Origin: GCA-003244245 sp050700055
GTDB taxonomy: Bacteria > Actinomycetota > Actinomycetes > Mycobacteriales > Pseudonocardiaceae
Reading direction: 5' to 3'
Assembly (NCBI GenBank): GCA_050700055.1
Contig: JBOHGE010000001.1
Coordinates: 186,001 to 250,000, forward strand
Length of the DNA: 64,000 nucleotides
Shown: positions 19,565 to 29,129 of the stretch, one piece after another
Numbering within the stretch: the stretch's first letter is position 1
How the letters are laid out: each line of letters begins with the position of its first letter
Translations under genes and position numbers: made by a program
The notes under the pieces: generated by a model
Seen by the model: only the letters and a program-made list of their open reading frames with translations
Told to the model about the DNA's origin: nothing
Database searches by the model: none

Positions 19565-20728
19565 GTGTACGACTTCTACCGGATGGACCCGCTCGAGGCC
19601 GCCAGCGGGTGGGTACACGGGTTCGACTCCGAGCCCGTGCCGAGCAGGACCCCCGCCAGTCCCCGCCGGGTACTTGACCAGATCCTTCTCCGGTGCTTGC
19701 AACGGTCACCGTGCGTGATCGCGTTCTCCGGTGGCCGGGACTCCTCCGCGTTGCTCGGCGCAGCCGTCGGAGTGGCACGTCGCGAAGGCCTGCCGCTGCC
19801 GGTTGCCTTGACCCTCACCTACCCAGGGGTGCCGCACGCGGAGGAGTCGTCGTGGCAGCGCCTGGTGCTGGATCATCTCGGCGTGCCTGATCGGGTCGAG
19901 ATCCAGGTGAGGGACGACCATGACGTGCTCGGACCGATCATGACCCCATTGCTGCTGCGCTACGGCTCAGTTTGGCCGCCTAATCTCGCTCCGATCTGGC
20001 GGTTGATGGACAATTCCCGCGGTGGCTCGTTGATCATCGGTGAATGCGGCGACGAGGTCTTCGGGCCGAAACGGATCACACCGATCACGAAGATGGTGGC
20101 GTGGCGTGGTCGCGTCGACCGCCGGCTCTATCCCATGGCCGCCGCGTCCTTAGCGCCCGCACCCGTGCGCCGTCACCTGATGCGTCGGTCACCCCACCGG
20201 TACCAGCGCACCTGGCTGCGACCGCCGGTGAAGACCTTGATCGAGCGCCGCGATGCCGAAGACGCGGTCGCCCTGACCCTGCACGCCGGCTACAACGCTT
20301 GGCAGTACACGCGCCGACGGGTCATCACCCGCAGCTTAGCGACCCACCACGCAATTGCGCGCGATATGGGGGTCGACTACGTCGCCCCGTTCGCGGAGCC
20401 GGACTTCGTCGCGGCCATGGTGCACGCAGCAGGGTTCTGGGGCTGGGCCGGGCGGGCGGCAACCATGATCGATCTCTTTGGCGACCTGGTGCCGCGGGCG
20501 GTTCTGGAGCGCGGCACCAAAGCAACGTTCGAGCGGGCGGTCTTCAACGAGTACGGGCGGGCATTCGCGAGGCAATGGACCGGCCACGGTGTGGATCCCA
20601 CCCTCGTCGACCCCGAGGTACTGCACAGGATTTGGCTGTCCGACCAACCTGATGGCGGCACGATGGCACTCATACAGCAAGCGTGGCTCGCCAGCCAGCC
20701 GGTCTCTCCAGGATCAGCGCCACGGTGA
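19565..20728 (+). CDS. Lasso macrolactam synthetase (asparagine synthetase-like, C protein), cluster 1
   Basis: 387 residues from GTG 19565. The ATP pyrophosphatase loop is AFSGGRDSSALL (SGGRDSS at 55-61), followed by helical asparagine-synthetase-like regions including GECGDEVFG. It adenylates the core Asp side chain and closes the ring onto the core N-terminus. Only about 50 residues precede the PP-loop, so the glutaminase-like N-terminal domain found in cyclases such as McjC is absent. A GGGAGG Shine-Dalgarno lies very close to the GTG, so the precise start is uncertain. The stop overlaps the B2 start (GTGA). Two TTA codons are present. Confidence 0.9.
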   Translation: MYDFYRMDPLEAASGWVHGFDSEPVPSRTPASPRRVLDQILLRCLQRSPCVIAFSGGRDSSALLGAAVGVARREGLPLPVALTLTYPGVPHAEESSWQRLVLDHLGVPDRVEIQVRDDHDVLGPIMTPLLLRYGSVWPPNLAPIWRLMDNSRGGSLIIGECGDEVFGPKRITPITKMVAWRGRVDRRLYPMAAASLAPAPVRRHLMRRSPHRYQRTWLRPPVKTLIERRDAEDAVALTLHAGYNAWQYTRRRVITRSLATHHAIARDMGVDYVAPFAEPDFVAAMVHAAGFWGWAGRAATMIDLFGDLVPRAVLERGTKATFERAVFNEYGRAFARQWTGHGVDPTLVDPEVLHRIWLSDQPDGGTMALIQQAWLASQPVSPGSAPR

Positions 20729-21162
20729 GCAAGCTCATCACGCGCGTCCAGCGAGCATCCGACCGGCAGTTCCTCGCGGCGCTCGCAGTTGCCTGCGTCG
20801 TTGAAGTCGGACTGTCGATCAGCACATTGCCGCGGTTGACGAAGCTGTTCGGTATCCGGCTTGTGGGCGATAGCGATGACGGGCCCACGGTCCGGGCAAC
20901 CGACATAACACCGGAATGGTTTCAGCGGCGCAGCGCCGCGGTGCACAGAGTGCTTCGGCACTGGCCCTTCGGTGACACCTGCCTGCGCCGCTCCCTCATC
21001 CTCGGCCAGCGCATCCGACGGCTCGACCCGGTGTTGGTCATCGGTGTCCGGCACGACGAGCACGGCAAGCTGGCCGCCCATGCGTGGCTCACGGTGGACG
21101 GCGTTGCACTGGACACGCAGGCCGGCCAATACGCCCCGCTTCGCGGCCGCAACGAGGCATGA
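20725..21162 (+). CDS. Lasso peptide leader protease (B2, transglutaminase-like)
   Basis: 145 residues from GTG 20725, overlapping the cyclase stop by 4 bases. Cysteine protease of the transglutaminase-like fold with Cys86 in GDTCLRRSLILG, His119 in AAHAWLTVDG, and a following Asp (D125 or D130) as the triad. It removes the leader after RRE delivery. It is the only B2 protein recognised in the window, although a second precursor, cyclase and RRE lie at 31.6-36.6 kb, so it may serve both. Confidence 0.92.
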   Translation: MSKLITRVQRASDRQFLAALAVACVVEVGLSISTLPRLTKLFGIRLVGDSDDGPTVRATDITPEWFQRRSAAVHRVLRHWPFGDTCLRRSLILGQRIRRLDPVLVIGVRHDEHGKLAAHAWLTVDGVALDTQAGQYAPLRGRNEA

Positions 21163-21166
21163 ACGA

Positions 21167-22171
21167 ATGCACCTCTACCGGCTGCATGGTTGCACCGTGG
21201 CAAGTGATCTACAGTTCTACCTGCCCGCAGCCGATCACAGACTCGTTCCCGACTTGACACTTCGTCGGTCAACCAAACCGGTCGATCCCAACTGGGAACC
21301 GGAAGAACCCGATCTCCTGGCCCGAACCGTCGACGAGCAGCGCGCCGTCAGATATGTCGTGGCCCGGACTCCGGCCGGGTACCGCTTCCGTTTCACCGAT
21401 CTTTGTGACTTCGACATCAGCGGAGACCTCGCTGATGCGACGTGGACGTTGGCACCTGGAGGCGACCCGGGGGTGGTCGCGGTCCTAGCCTCGGGGGCGC
21501 TCATGGCGTTTCGTATGATCATGTCTGGGCACCTGGTCTTACACGCCAGCGCTGTTCACACCTGCGGCCGGGGTCTGGCGTTCATCGGAGCTTCCGGAAT
21601 GGGTAAGTCGACGATGGCCTCGCTGATGTGCGCCAACGGCGCCGCGCTGATCACCGACGATGTCGCCCGCGTCACAATCAACGGCGACAACGCCCTGGTG
21701 ACGCCAGGCGCTATCGAGAGCCGCCTTCGCCCTGCCGCGATCCAGTTGACCGAGTTGTTCACCTCGCCCACCACTCGCCACACCAGCGATGGTCGTATCG
21801 CGGTCACCCTCCCACGCCGGAGCGATCATGCAGTGCCACTGGACGCCGTCATCGTTCCGGTACCCTCACGTGAGCACGGCACGCTGGAACTCACGGCACT
21901 CGCCCGAGCCCAGTCGTTGATTCTCCTGAACCAGTTCCCTCGGCTCCCCGGATGGGTCGACCGCACAAGCCTGTCTCACCAGTTCACGCTGCTCGGCGCG
22001 CTGGTCGAGCGGGTACCGGCGTACGTAGCGGTCATACCCTGGGGCCCCCCATTTGCCGTAGAGACGGGACGGCAACTCCTCGACGCGCTCCGCTGGAGTC
22101 AGCCGCCGCTGGCCGACCTTCGCAAGGACGCAGCTACTCGAGAGACGTCCGCACGGGTAAGCCCAGGGTGA
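21167..22171 (+). CDS. HPr-kinase-like lasso peptide kinase, cluster 1
   Basis: 334 residues. The P-loop is FIGASGMGKST (141-149), preceded by LVLHASAV and followed by ALITDDVARV, the HprK C-terminal kinase-domain pattern. Such kinases in lasso clusters phosphorylate the C-terminal Ser side chain of the precursor (established for paeninodin); the cluster 1 precursor does end in Ser. It starts 5 bases after the B2 gene. Its last 73 bases overlap the 3' end of the convergent aminotransferase gene, unusual for unrelated genes and a hint of insertion or rearrangement at this junction. Confidence 0.85.
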   Translation: MHLYRLHGCTVASDLQFYLPAADHRLVPDLTLRRSTKPVDPNWEPEEPDLLARTVDEQRAVRYVVARTPAGYRFRFTDLCDFDISGDLADATWTLAPGGDPGVVAVLASGALMAFRMIMSGHLVLHASAVHTCGRGLAFIGASGMGKSTMASLMCANGAALITDDVARVTINGDNALVTPGAIESRLRPAAIQLTELFTSPTTRHTSDGRIAVTLPRRSDHAVPLDAVIVPVPSREHGTLELTALARAQSLILLNQFPRLPGWVDRTSLSHQFTLLGALVERVPAYVAVIPWGPPFAVETGRQLLDALRWSQPPLADLRKDAATRETSARVSPG

Positions 22172-23241
22172 ATTGGTAGCGAGATGATCCGCTCACTCGC
22201 CAGCTCCGCTCGCGGACAAGTCCCCGAGCCATACGCGTACATGGGGTAATCAGTGTTGACACGGTAATGAACACCCGGAAAAATATTGTCATTGTTCATG
22301 TCGACCATCACCTCATTGCGGCGCCCGACTTGCACTTGGTACAAATGGCGCGACGGAGTCATACCGGGAGTCATTGGAACAACCGAAACCCCCGGAGCGT
22401 CGAGCAAGTACTCGTCGTACCATGAAGCGATATGACGCCTTGCCTCGTTGTCCACTTCCACATAGCGCACGCCAACCAGTCCCAAAGCCGCCATCACAGA
22501 GTTTCCATGATATTTGTAGCCCGCCCGGTCCACGTCATACATCCAACTGTAGCGACCGTCTTCGCGAATGCGGGCGTAAGTATCCTTATCGATACCCAGC
22601 CAACTCCACCGCCGGGCTTCCAGGTCAAGCTCCTCCTCCCGAAAACACACCATCCCGGAGTCCGCCGTCGGCAGGTTCTTGACAGCATGGAACGAGAACA
22701 CCGCAGCGTCGGCGTCAAGACCGGCGTGGCGGCTCCCCGCCCAGGTACCTGCCATGTGCGCTGCATCCAGTATGAGACGCAACCCGTGCTCATCGCAGAT
22801 CTGCCGAACTTCCCGGTAGCGCCCCGTGTTACCTCCGAGTCCTACGAAGGCCACCGCTCTGGTACGCGGGCCAATGCGCCCTCGAACCGAGTCGGGATCA
22901 AGACAGAGGAACTCGTCGACATCAGCGAAGACCGGCTTCAGATTCTCGTACAGAATCGCGTGGTTGGTTGACGGAAACGTCAATGGCGTAGCGATGACCT
23001 CATCTCCGTCTCTCCAGCGATCCGCCTCCTTGAAGATCTTTACAGCCAAATGCAGGCCAGCGGTCGCCGAGTTCAAAAAATGTGCGTGGCGAAATCCTGA
23101 GTACTCTCGCCAGGCTTGCTCCATCGCAAGACATCTCGCCCCCCAACCTGTCCACCCTTCAACAAGGCACTGACGTACTTCATTCACACACTCCTCTACC
23201 CTGTAATGCGGCGAAAAAAGCTGGATCAGCTGAGCGTCCAT
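22099..23241 (-). CDS. DegT/DnrJ/EryC1 family sugar aminotransferase
   Basis: 380 residues. PLP-dependent aminotransferase acting on nucleotide-linked keto sugars: LNSATAGLHLAV (phosphate pocket), LILDAAHMAGTW (Asp159 for the pyridine ring), and the Schiff-base Lys188 in SFHAVKNLPTADSGM. It probably supplies an amino sugar to the surface polysaccharide encoded in the 22-64 kb region. It converges on, and overlaps by 73 bases, the lasso kinase. The nucleotide-sugar substrate cannot be told from sequence. Confidence 0.9.
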   Translation of the reverse strand: MDAQLIQLFSPHYRVEECVNEVRQCLVEGWTGWGARCLAMEQAWREYSGFRHAHFLNSATAGLHLAVKIFKEADRWRDGDEVIATPLTFPSTNHAILYENLKPVFADVDEFLCLDPDSVRGRIGPRTRAVAFVGLGGNTGRYREVRQICDEHGLRLILDAAHMAGTWAGSRHAGLDADAAVFSFHAVKNLPTADSGMVCFREEELDLEARRWSWLGIDKDTYARIREDGRYSWMYDVDRAGYKYHGNSVMAALGLVGVRYVEVDNEARRHIASWYDEYLLDAPGVSVVPMTPGMTPSRHLYQVQVGRRNEVMVDMNNDNIFPGVHYRVNTDYPMYAYGSGTCPRAELASERIISLPIHPGLTRADVSRVAASLRRSASGG

Positions 23242-23793
23242 CAGGCATCCTAACGAGAACCCGGCGCCCGCGCAAAGAACGATCGAAACCCAGCGAACAC
23301 GATCCCGAGCACAATCTCACTCAGTCAAGTGACGGTGGCGATGTTGTGGTGACCGGATGGCCCGCAGGGCGGCCGTGACACGACAAGATGATCTTGGTGG
23401 ATGGCGGTCCTCGGGGTAGTGATCGCTGTTTGGGTACCGAGATAACTGCTCTTGATCATTCCGGCAGCTGTGCTACCTGCCATGCTCGCACAGCTCTGTC
23501 CGCAAAAAATACTCGGCGGTGAACGTGGCTTGGCCGAGTTGACCATCGACATGCAAGAGGGATTGCCGACTTTTGCCTGAACCGGACTACAGGTGATGGC
23601 CACGATCATGGAGGCCGATGTCACTGCGGTTTGCGGACCTAAGGGTTGCCACAATCCGGGCTGGCGGCACAACCACGAACGCGGCCCGGGGACCCCGGTA
23701 GGACACAGGGTAACAGTGACGTCGTTGGGCTCCCAACGTGGCGCTACCCGGTCGGTCTGGAGCCAGTCGGTTCTCGCGCCGAGCAGAGCAGCG
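23242..23793. other. Gene-poor region, possible transposase scar
   Basis: 552 bases. Open frames exist on both strands (for example minus 23325-23852), but none has a recognisable family. Fragments on the minus strand, such as PRTAIHQDHLVVSR, could be remains of an insertion sequence. No inverted-repeat ends found. It separates the aminotransferase from the methyltransferase. Confidence 0.35.
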
Positions 23794-24660
23794 TCACGTC
23801 CTGCGAATCCAGATCGAGCCAGGTTGTTCGTTGCGAAGATTGAGTGGAACAAGATCGATTCGATTCTGCCAGAGCCAGCTGGAGAATAAGACTATCTCCC
23901 AGCGCATAGTGTCAATAAGAAGCGCATTCAAGAGATAACTCTCATTCCAATCACGGCCCTCTCGAAGCCAGGATTCAGGATAGGTAAACGGCCAGAAAAT
24001 ATCATGAACATGCACTAGTACGCCTGGCGAAAGAAGCGGCAGAACGCGAAGAAGGAGCCAACACACATCCGATCCAGCCTTGGCAACATGAGTCGAGTCA
24101 ATAAATATAACATCACCTGCACGGAGCAGCTCGAAATGACTGACTGGCACCTCTTGGACCGGTTGACGCAACAACGTCACATTGTCCTCCGGGACGAGAA
24201 TGCTTTCCAGACGTTTCGGATAGGGTTCGATGCACGTCACTGCGGTTTCAAACTTGTCTGCCGCTGCGACGTCAAGCAACACGGCCGTGGAAAAACCTGA
24301 GCCGACTTCGACTACCGCATGAGGTCTAAACCTTCTCAGGATTGCAGCGTAGATGGTTGAGTCCGCACACCCATACATGGTGTTTGACTCTCTCATAGAC
24401 CATCGAGGACCTACTGGCGGCGATAGGTCCAACTCACGCATCAGACTAACCTGCGCTTCGGCCCTAAGGTCTACACCAGGCGCCTCGGCCGGCCAAGATA
24501 AAGCGCGATCCACATCCTCAGCACTGCTGATCGGCGAGTAGTAATGACCAGGCGAGACCCAAGGCGGCCTGACAAAGCCGACCCGAACCGCCCTGATGCT
24601 ACGCATAATATGCCGCAGCTGACCACGTCCGTAAACCACAGTCCTCCCTACGTATTTCAT
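23794..24660 (-). CDS. SAM-dependent methyltransferase (Methyltransf_24-like)
   Basis: 288 residues. Class I methyltransferase motif I is AVVEVGSGFSTAVLLDVA; an acidic motif II follows in TCIEPYPKRLESIL, and GDVIFIDSTHVAKAGSDV gives the post-motif strand with a metal-binding-type Asp. It resembles O-methyltransferases of polysaccharide and RiPP loci. The target is not evident; sugar decoration is the simplest reading since it precedes glycosyltransferases on the same strand. The sequence here is visibly AT-richer than the flanking backbone. Confidence 0.82.
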   Translation of the reverse strand: MKYVGRTVVYGRGQLRHIMRSIRAVRVGFVRPPWVSPGHYYSPISSAEDVDRALSWPAEAPGVDLRAEAQVSLMRELDLSPPVGPRWSMRESNTMYGCADSTIYAAILRRFRPHAVVEVGSGFSTAVLLDVAAADKFETAVTCIEPYPKRLESILVPEDNVTLLRQPVQEVPVSHFELLRAGDVIFIDSTHVAKAGSDVCWLLLRVLPLLSPGVLVHVHDIFWPFTYPESWLREGRDWNESYLLNALLIDTMRWEIVLFSSWLWQNRIDLVPLNLRNEQPGSIWIRRT

Positions 24661-24777
24661 TTAACCCGAGCCATGGCCACGATCTCAATAATACCTTGCT
24701 TCGCGCGGGGCCTAACCCAGCCTGATCGCGTTCCCGTCTTTGGTGTCATGGCCGAAATCAGCGCGGAGGATGGCGCC

Positions 24778-25767
24778 TCAGTTCCGGACATGTCTGGCAG
24801 GTTCGTCTCCTCCCGGCAACATGCGTAGTCTGCGCGAACGAAAAAGGAGGGCACCCAACGCAGCCCGGGAGGTCCGACGGCCTGCCATAGCTCGGAGCGC
24901 TTCGCCGAAGGTCACAGCGACACAGTAGGATAGTCCAGCAATAGTCCCGTGCCGCCGCCTGTAGAGGCGTACGCGATTGACTGCTAGCAGTGCCGCAAGC
25001 ATCGGCTCCGTGCGAGACTGGCCGCCGATGTGTACGGCCTCCGCGCCCGCTTCAAACCAAAGCCGCCAACCGTGGTCCGCGGCCCGCAAGGCGAATTCAG
25101 TCTCCTCGCTGTAAAGAAGAAAAGATTCGTCCCAAGGGCCAATCGCACGAACAGTAGTTCGAGAGATCAACATAACTGCACCGGTGGCCCACACGGCAGG
25201 AGCCGAAATATCGTAGCGACGTGAGTCGGTGATGCGTTCGCCAAGACCGGCCAACCTGTCTGCCCGGTCACCACCAAGTAGCGCTTCCGCCACCGCCCGA
25301 CCTAACGTTGGTTCACGACGTAGCGAATAACGAAGTTCCCCCGTTGGTGCCACCAGTCGGGGCACCGCGATCCCGACGCCATGATTCCGGAGCGCATTTG
25401 CCAGCGCGAACACCGATCCTGGACGAAGCCGTACGTCCGGATTCAAGACAAGGATCGCGTCAAATTCTTTTAAGGTTTCGACCGCAATATTAATCGCTGC
25501 GGCGTACCCTGCATTCCGGCCGACGTGAACAATGCGGAGGTTAGAGATATTGCGCTCCTCCGCGAGTGCGACAACGCCGTCCGTCGATGCGTTATCTGCG
25601 ATGACGATCTCTCCCACATCAACTCCCTGCAGCCCGGCCGGCAGAGAATCGAGCAAACCTCCGAGCACCTTTGAACTGTTGTAGGTCACGATCACTACCG
25701 AAACCAACAGCTGATCCATTTCGTGGCCGTTCCGCTGTACCTGGGCTTTGGACACTCTTGAGTTCAT
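24778..25767 (-). CDS. Family 2 glycosyltransferase (rhamnosyltransferase-like)
   Basis: 329 residues. GT-A fold: VSVVIVTYNSSKVLGGLL at the N-terminus, IVIADNASTDGVV, VGRNAGYAAAINIAV, the metal-binding region LVLNPDVRLRPG, and the acceptor-side motif GAVMLISRTTVRAIGPWDESFLLYSEETEFALRA. This set matches WbbL-type rhamnosyl transferases. Start at 25767 or at an internal Met (about residue 17, MDQLLVS); the internal one fits family starts better. It likely adds a sugar to the lipid-linked repeat unit at the inner membrane face. Confidence 0.9.
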   Translation of the reverse strand: MNSRVSKAQVQRNGHEMDQLLVSVVIVTYNSSKVLGGLLDSLPAGLQGVDVGEIVIADNASTDGVVALAEERNISNLRIVHVGRNAGYAAAINIAVETLKEFDAILVLNPDVRLRPGSVFALANALRNHGVGIAVPRLVAPTGELRYSLRREPTLGRAVAEALLGGDRADRLAGLGERITDSRRYDISAPAVWATGAVMLISRTTVRAIGPWDESFLLYSEETEFALRAADHGWRLWFEAGAEAVHIGGQSRTEPMLAALLAVNRVRLYRRRHGTIAGLSYCVAVTFGEALRAMAGRRTSRAALGALLFRSRRLRMLPGGDEPARHVRN

Positions 25768-26355
25768 CTCTCACCCCAAAAATTGCGAGCAACTCGCGGG
25801 CCGTGATGCTTCGATAGACGGCTCAGCGCTACGTCGCGCGACCAGGTGCCGTCGCAAGAAGTCTCCATACGGGATGGTTCGCAACTGGACGGCAACCTGT
25901 TACACCGCTCCTAGTCTCGGTGCTACGGCAGATCAGCTCGATCTTGCTCGGATGATCTCGATGGCCAGGTCATTCAAGATCGATAATGTAGTCGGCGGTA
26001 GTGCTCTTGGGCGGTCGGCGCGCGGAGCTGCAGTTCGCCGGTCGTTTTACTGGCGGTGATGTTCCGGGTGCGTTGCCGCGGAGGGCGCGATGAGGGGTGC
26101 GATGAGAGGTGCGCCAATGATGGTGTGGGTAGCAGCCGGTGAATGATTCCAACTGTCCAGTCCAGCCACTGCCGGGAACGTTGAGCTCTCCGACGTAATG
26201 AGCTAACCACAAGGGGGAGATGATCTTGCATGAAGGATACGGAACAACGCACCGTCGACATCAGCCACGCTAAGAGCTGCACGGCGGCAGAATTTGGATG
26301 TGCAACGCGTCCAGCAGCGTTAGTCGAACTCACCCATTGCAGGTCTATCCGGCGG
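25768..26355. other. Gene-poor region with a probable decayed transposase C-terminus
   Basis: 588 bases. On the minus strand around 25974-26180 a frame ending RRLHYRS, and another ending TTADYIIDLE, have the Arg/His-rich look of an insertion sequence C-terminus broken by frameshifts. No complete transposase or terminal repeats seen. It separates two glycosyltransferase genes. Confidence 0.35.
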
Positions 26356-27258
26356 TCATCCCTCGGGATTTTTCGGTCGGGCCACATGGCGGTCCGTCGA
26401 CCAGGCCGTATTTTCGCTAAAACACGCCCGCCAGCTCGCGAGCACCCGATCCGCAGAAGCAACACCTACGAAGCACAAAGCATCAACGACCAGCAGGCGC
26501 TTGCTCCTGACTAAACGCACTAGGTCTCGCAAGGCGAACGCCGGGGAAACACTACGGACGCCGAGGCCATCCAACTCTCGATTCCCCGCACGCGCGCGAG
26601 CGCGGCGCCGGACCATGGCACGAGCATTTGGAGCGGCGCACGTCACCGACTGAGCCCTCATTACCGTACATCGCTCATGGGGCGCAAAATGCCGATGAAC
26701 CCATTCATCATCGGCGATGACGTCCGGAATGGGGAAAACCCGCCGGTGCCCAGCCTCGCTCAGCATGTAGCCACCAACTCCGGCTAGGCCACGATGCGGA
26801 GCGAAAAGGATTTCATGGGCATGATTCGCCCGACGAGCCAACATCGTACACTTATCGACATCCCAAACAAGAGTTGGAGCGCACGCTTCAATATCAGAAA
26901 CTTGAAGAATCCGAACCATCTCACGAACCGAACTCGCAGATATTCGCACGTCTGCGTCGAGATAAAGCCGCGGAAACACGCTACATTCCGCATCTCCCAG
27001 CCGTAGCGCTGCGGATTTCCCGGCGCGTGCCGTCTCAATCACTCGCACCCCGACCCGTGAACGTGCAATGTCCGCCGTGCGGTCAGTACAAGCATTCGCG
27101 ACAACAACGACGTCAAATTCTCCTTCATCAGCCGCACCGAGGAGCGCGCCGAGAGTGTCTGCAATAACGCTTTCTTCGTTGTGCGCCGGGATGACGATGC
27201 TCGCCGCCCAATCCACCTTAACCACCTCCGCCGACCACCAGCGAACAATCAATAACAC
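26356..27258 (-). CDS. Family 2 glycosyltransferase
   Basis: 300 residues. GT-A motifs: ASIVIPAHNEESVIADTL, VVVVANACTDRTADIA, ARAGKSAALRLGD, the DxD-type site PRLYLDADVRIS, and DVIADDEWVHRHF in the catalytic-base position. The N-terminal 18 residues (hydrophobic, Trp-rich) may not be translated; a start close to VDWAASIV is possible. It is part of the minus-strand glycosyltransferase run in the polysaccharide locus. Donor sugar unknown. Confidence 0.85.
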   Translation of the reverse strand: MLLIVRWWSAEVVKVDWAASIVIPAHNEESVIADTLGALLGAADEGEFDVVVVANACTDRTADIARSRVGVRVIETARAGKSAALRLGDAECSVFPRLYLDADVRISASSVREMVRILQVSDIEACAPTLVWDVDKCTMLARRANHAHEILFAPHRGLAGVGGYMLSEAGHRRVFPIPDVIADDEWVHRHFAPHERCTVMRAQSVTCAAPNARAMVRRRARARAGNRELDGLGVRSVSPAFALRDLVRLVRSKRLLVVDALCFVGVASADRVLASWRACFSENTAWSTDRHVARPKNPEG

Positions 27259-27798
27259 AGGAGACGTTCGCCATAATTAATCTTGTTGACGATGCGCTGT
27301 CGCAGCTGCGCGAAATGCCCGTTCAGCACGATTTGGTCATTGTTGCCCAGCTCTACCGAGACCGAGCTAAAATGCACGGCGTAGGGGAATTCTGACACCG
27401 TGCCGCCCGGTTGGCAGCGATGGCCGGCGGTGCGTCGTTGTTGGCGCACGCCGACGTGGGCCTTACCGATTGAGCTACGTGCGACGCTGCGGGCCGACTC
27501 GGGTCTCGATGTTAAGTTCAGCCACATCGTCTTCGAGACCCTCTACTTCGGGCCGGACCAAGATCACCGACCCGCACCAAAGATGTCCGTGCTAGAGAAG
27601 ATCTCAGCCACATCCTATAAGATCCCATTCAGCTTAGCAAAGTTCTATATCGGCTGACGTTTCGATTGTGCACACTTTTCGTGGCGACACCCTCCCCGTT
27701 GTTTATCGACGAGTCGTCCCAGTCACGCAAAATGCTACACGGCTGCGACGCGCAGCGCGATAGTAGCACCGCTGACGTTTTCACGAATGCCTTCCTTA
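27259..27798. other. Gene-poor region between glycosyltransferases
   Basis: 540 bases, AT-richer than the backbone. Short frames on the plus strand (27400-27657, 27666-27926) have no recognisable motif and look non-coding. Nothing further seen. Confidence 0.4.
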
Positions 27799-28695
27799 TC
27801 ATCGACGGATACCCCGCCCACCGCCCGTTCTGGGATCATAAAACTCCCGAACCCGACCATTCCGAGCGTCTCTCCTACCGATTACAATTGCAGACACCAG
27901 CCTCAGTCTATCGGGACCAGCCATGAGATGCCGCAGAAACCAGCGCCGCTGGGTTTTTTTAATCACACTGACCGCTTCGACATCAAGACGTCGATATTCG
28001 TCTAACAAAATAGTTTGATTCCGTACGATCCAATAATGCCTCCAGACGGGATGGCCGCTCGTCTCCGAACGAAACAGAAACGGCTTCCTACTTCTGGCGG
28101 GGTCACCCAAGCGATGCCGTATCGCAAGGTCCCGGATCGTATAAAGCGATACACCGTGCGCACGTGCTCGCAGGGAGAAGTCCATGTCGACAGCGTCGAC
28201 AAAAAAGTCCTCGCGAAATGGTCCGACCGACCGAAGGGCGGGCACCGGAACCAGCATTCCTGAAGTTATTAGACGAATTACTTTTTGCTCGGATCTGTCC
28301 ACCCCAGGCGTGACCAAGTCAGCTGGACCGACATGGTCGCCACACACTATCACGTTCGGCCACTCCGCCAAAGAGCGAGATCTGACCAGCGCCTCACGAA
28401 CGTAGCCAGGCGGCGGCACGCTATCCTGATCCCAGAAACTTACGTGCGAAAGACAAAAGCGTTCTAAATGCTGCACGCCGCAATTTAGCGCCGCAGCGAG
28501 CCCTAGATTTTTTCCCGTACGTATGTATTCAAGGCGATGGGTTGGATGCCGATTTTCGACAGTTCGCTCGCCCACCGGAGTGTTATCGACAACCACGATA
28601 TACGCGACCTGCCGTGCAAGCTCCTCGATCAGCTGGTCGAGGATGCCGTCAGGGTGAAAAGCTGTAACAACCGCGCCAACTGCTACCTTGTCCAC
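27799..28695 (-). CDS. Family 2 glycosyltransferase (RfbF/rhamnosyltransferase-like)
   Basis: 298 residues from GTG 28695. Motifs: VGAVVTAFHPDGILDQLIEEL, IVVVDNTPVGE, RTGKNLGLAAALNCGVQHL, the FWDQDSVPPPGY motif (DxD site), GMLVPVPALRSVGPFREDFFVDAVDMDFSLRA, and a GHPVWRHYWIVRNQTIL tail typical of RfbF/WbbL rhamnosyltransferases. A decayed copy of the same gene is at 56137-56571. The gene overlaps by 13 bases a truncated deacetylase gene upstream; the same overlap is kept at the decayed copy, which supports duplication of a two-gene module. Confidence 0.88.
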   Translation of the reverse strand: MDKVAVGAVVTAFHPDGILDQLIEELARQVAYIVVVDNTPVGERTVENRHPTHRLEYIRTGKNLGLAAALNCGVQHLERFCLSHVSFWDQDSVPPPGYVREALVRSRSLAEWPNVIVCGDHVGPADLVTPGVDRSEQKVIRLITSGMLVPVPALRSVGPFREDFFVDAVDMDFSLRARAHGVSLYTIRDLAIRHRLGDPARSRKPFLFRSETSGHPVWRHYWIVRNQTILLDEYRRLDVEAVSVIKKTQRRWFLRHLMAGPDRLRLVSAIVIGRRDARNGRVREFYDPRTGGGRGIRR

Positions 28696-29129
28696 GGTTG
28701 AACCCGCTCCACGGACACGGCCGCACGGGAGCAGCTACAGGTGGTGGCGCTCGCCGCTACAAAGAGTGCTCTCAAGTACCTCCGAAACATCCCGTCTACG
28801 ACGTCGTCGCCATATTTCAGAACGTTCCGATCATGCAGCTCAGCTGAGTTCGCGACCGGAGCAGCAAGCGTCATAGTGAGACTCCTGACGACGGATGTCA
28901 CGGAGGGCACCTGCTCAAAAATCCCGGGAAGCGCGATGAGCACGTCCGAGCAGCTGCCGTTGTCAAAAGTGAGATACACGGAAGGGACTCCGTCACTGGC
29001 GTCGAGGACGCCCCCCAACTGTATGATGTCGATCCACGCCGCGGTTTCATCTGGATCAAATTCGCGGGTGCGCAGGCCCACTCCGTGTACGGTGGTTTTA
29101 TGACCTTGGTGCTCCCCGTCGCCAGACAC
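28683..29129 (-). pseudogene. Truncated polysaccharide deacetylase
   Basis: 148 residues. The first 70 match the full deacetylase at 41782-42477: TTVHGVGLRTREFDPDETAAWIDIIQLGGVLD and YLTFDNGSCSDVLIALPG, where the full copy has LTFDDGNCSDVQIALPR. Note that the second catalytic Asp of the TFDD motif is changed to Asn here. After that the frame loses similarity and ends early, without the His motif region. It is most likely a nonfunctional relic; a short new protein cannot be excluded. Confidence 0.75.

Noticed and set aside
23325..23852. 175-codon minus-strand protein gene
   Set aside because: No family motif, Pro/Ser/Thr-rich with irregular composition, and it overlaps the end of the methyltransferase gene.
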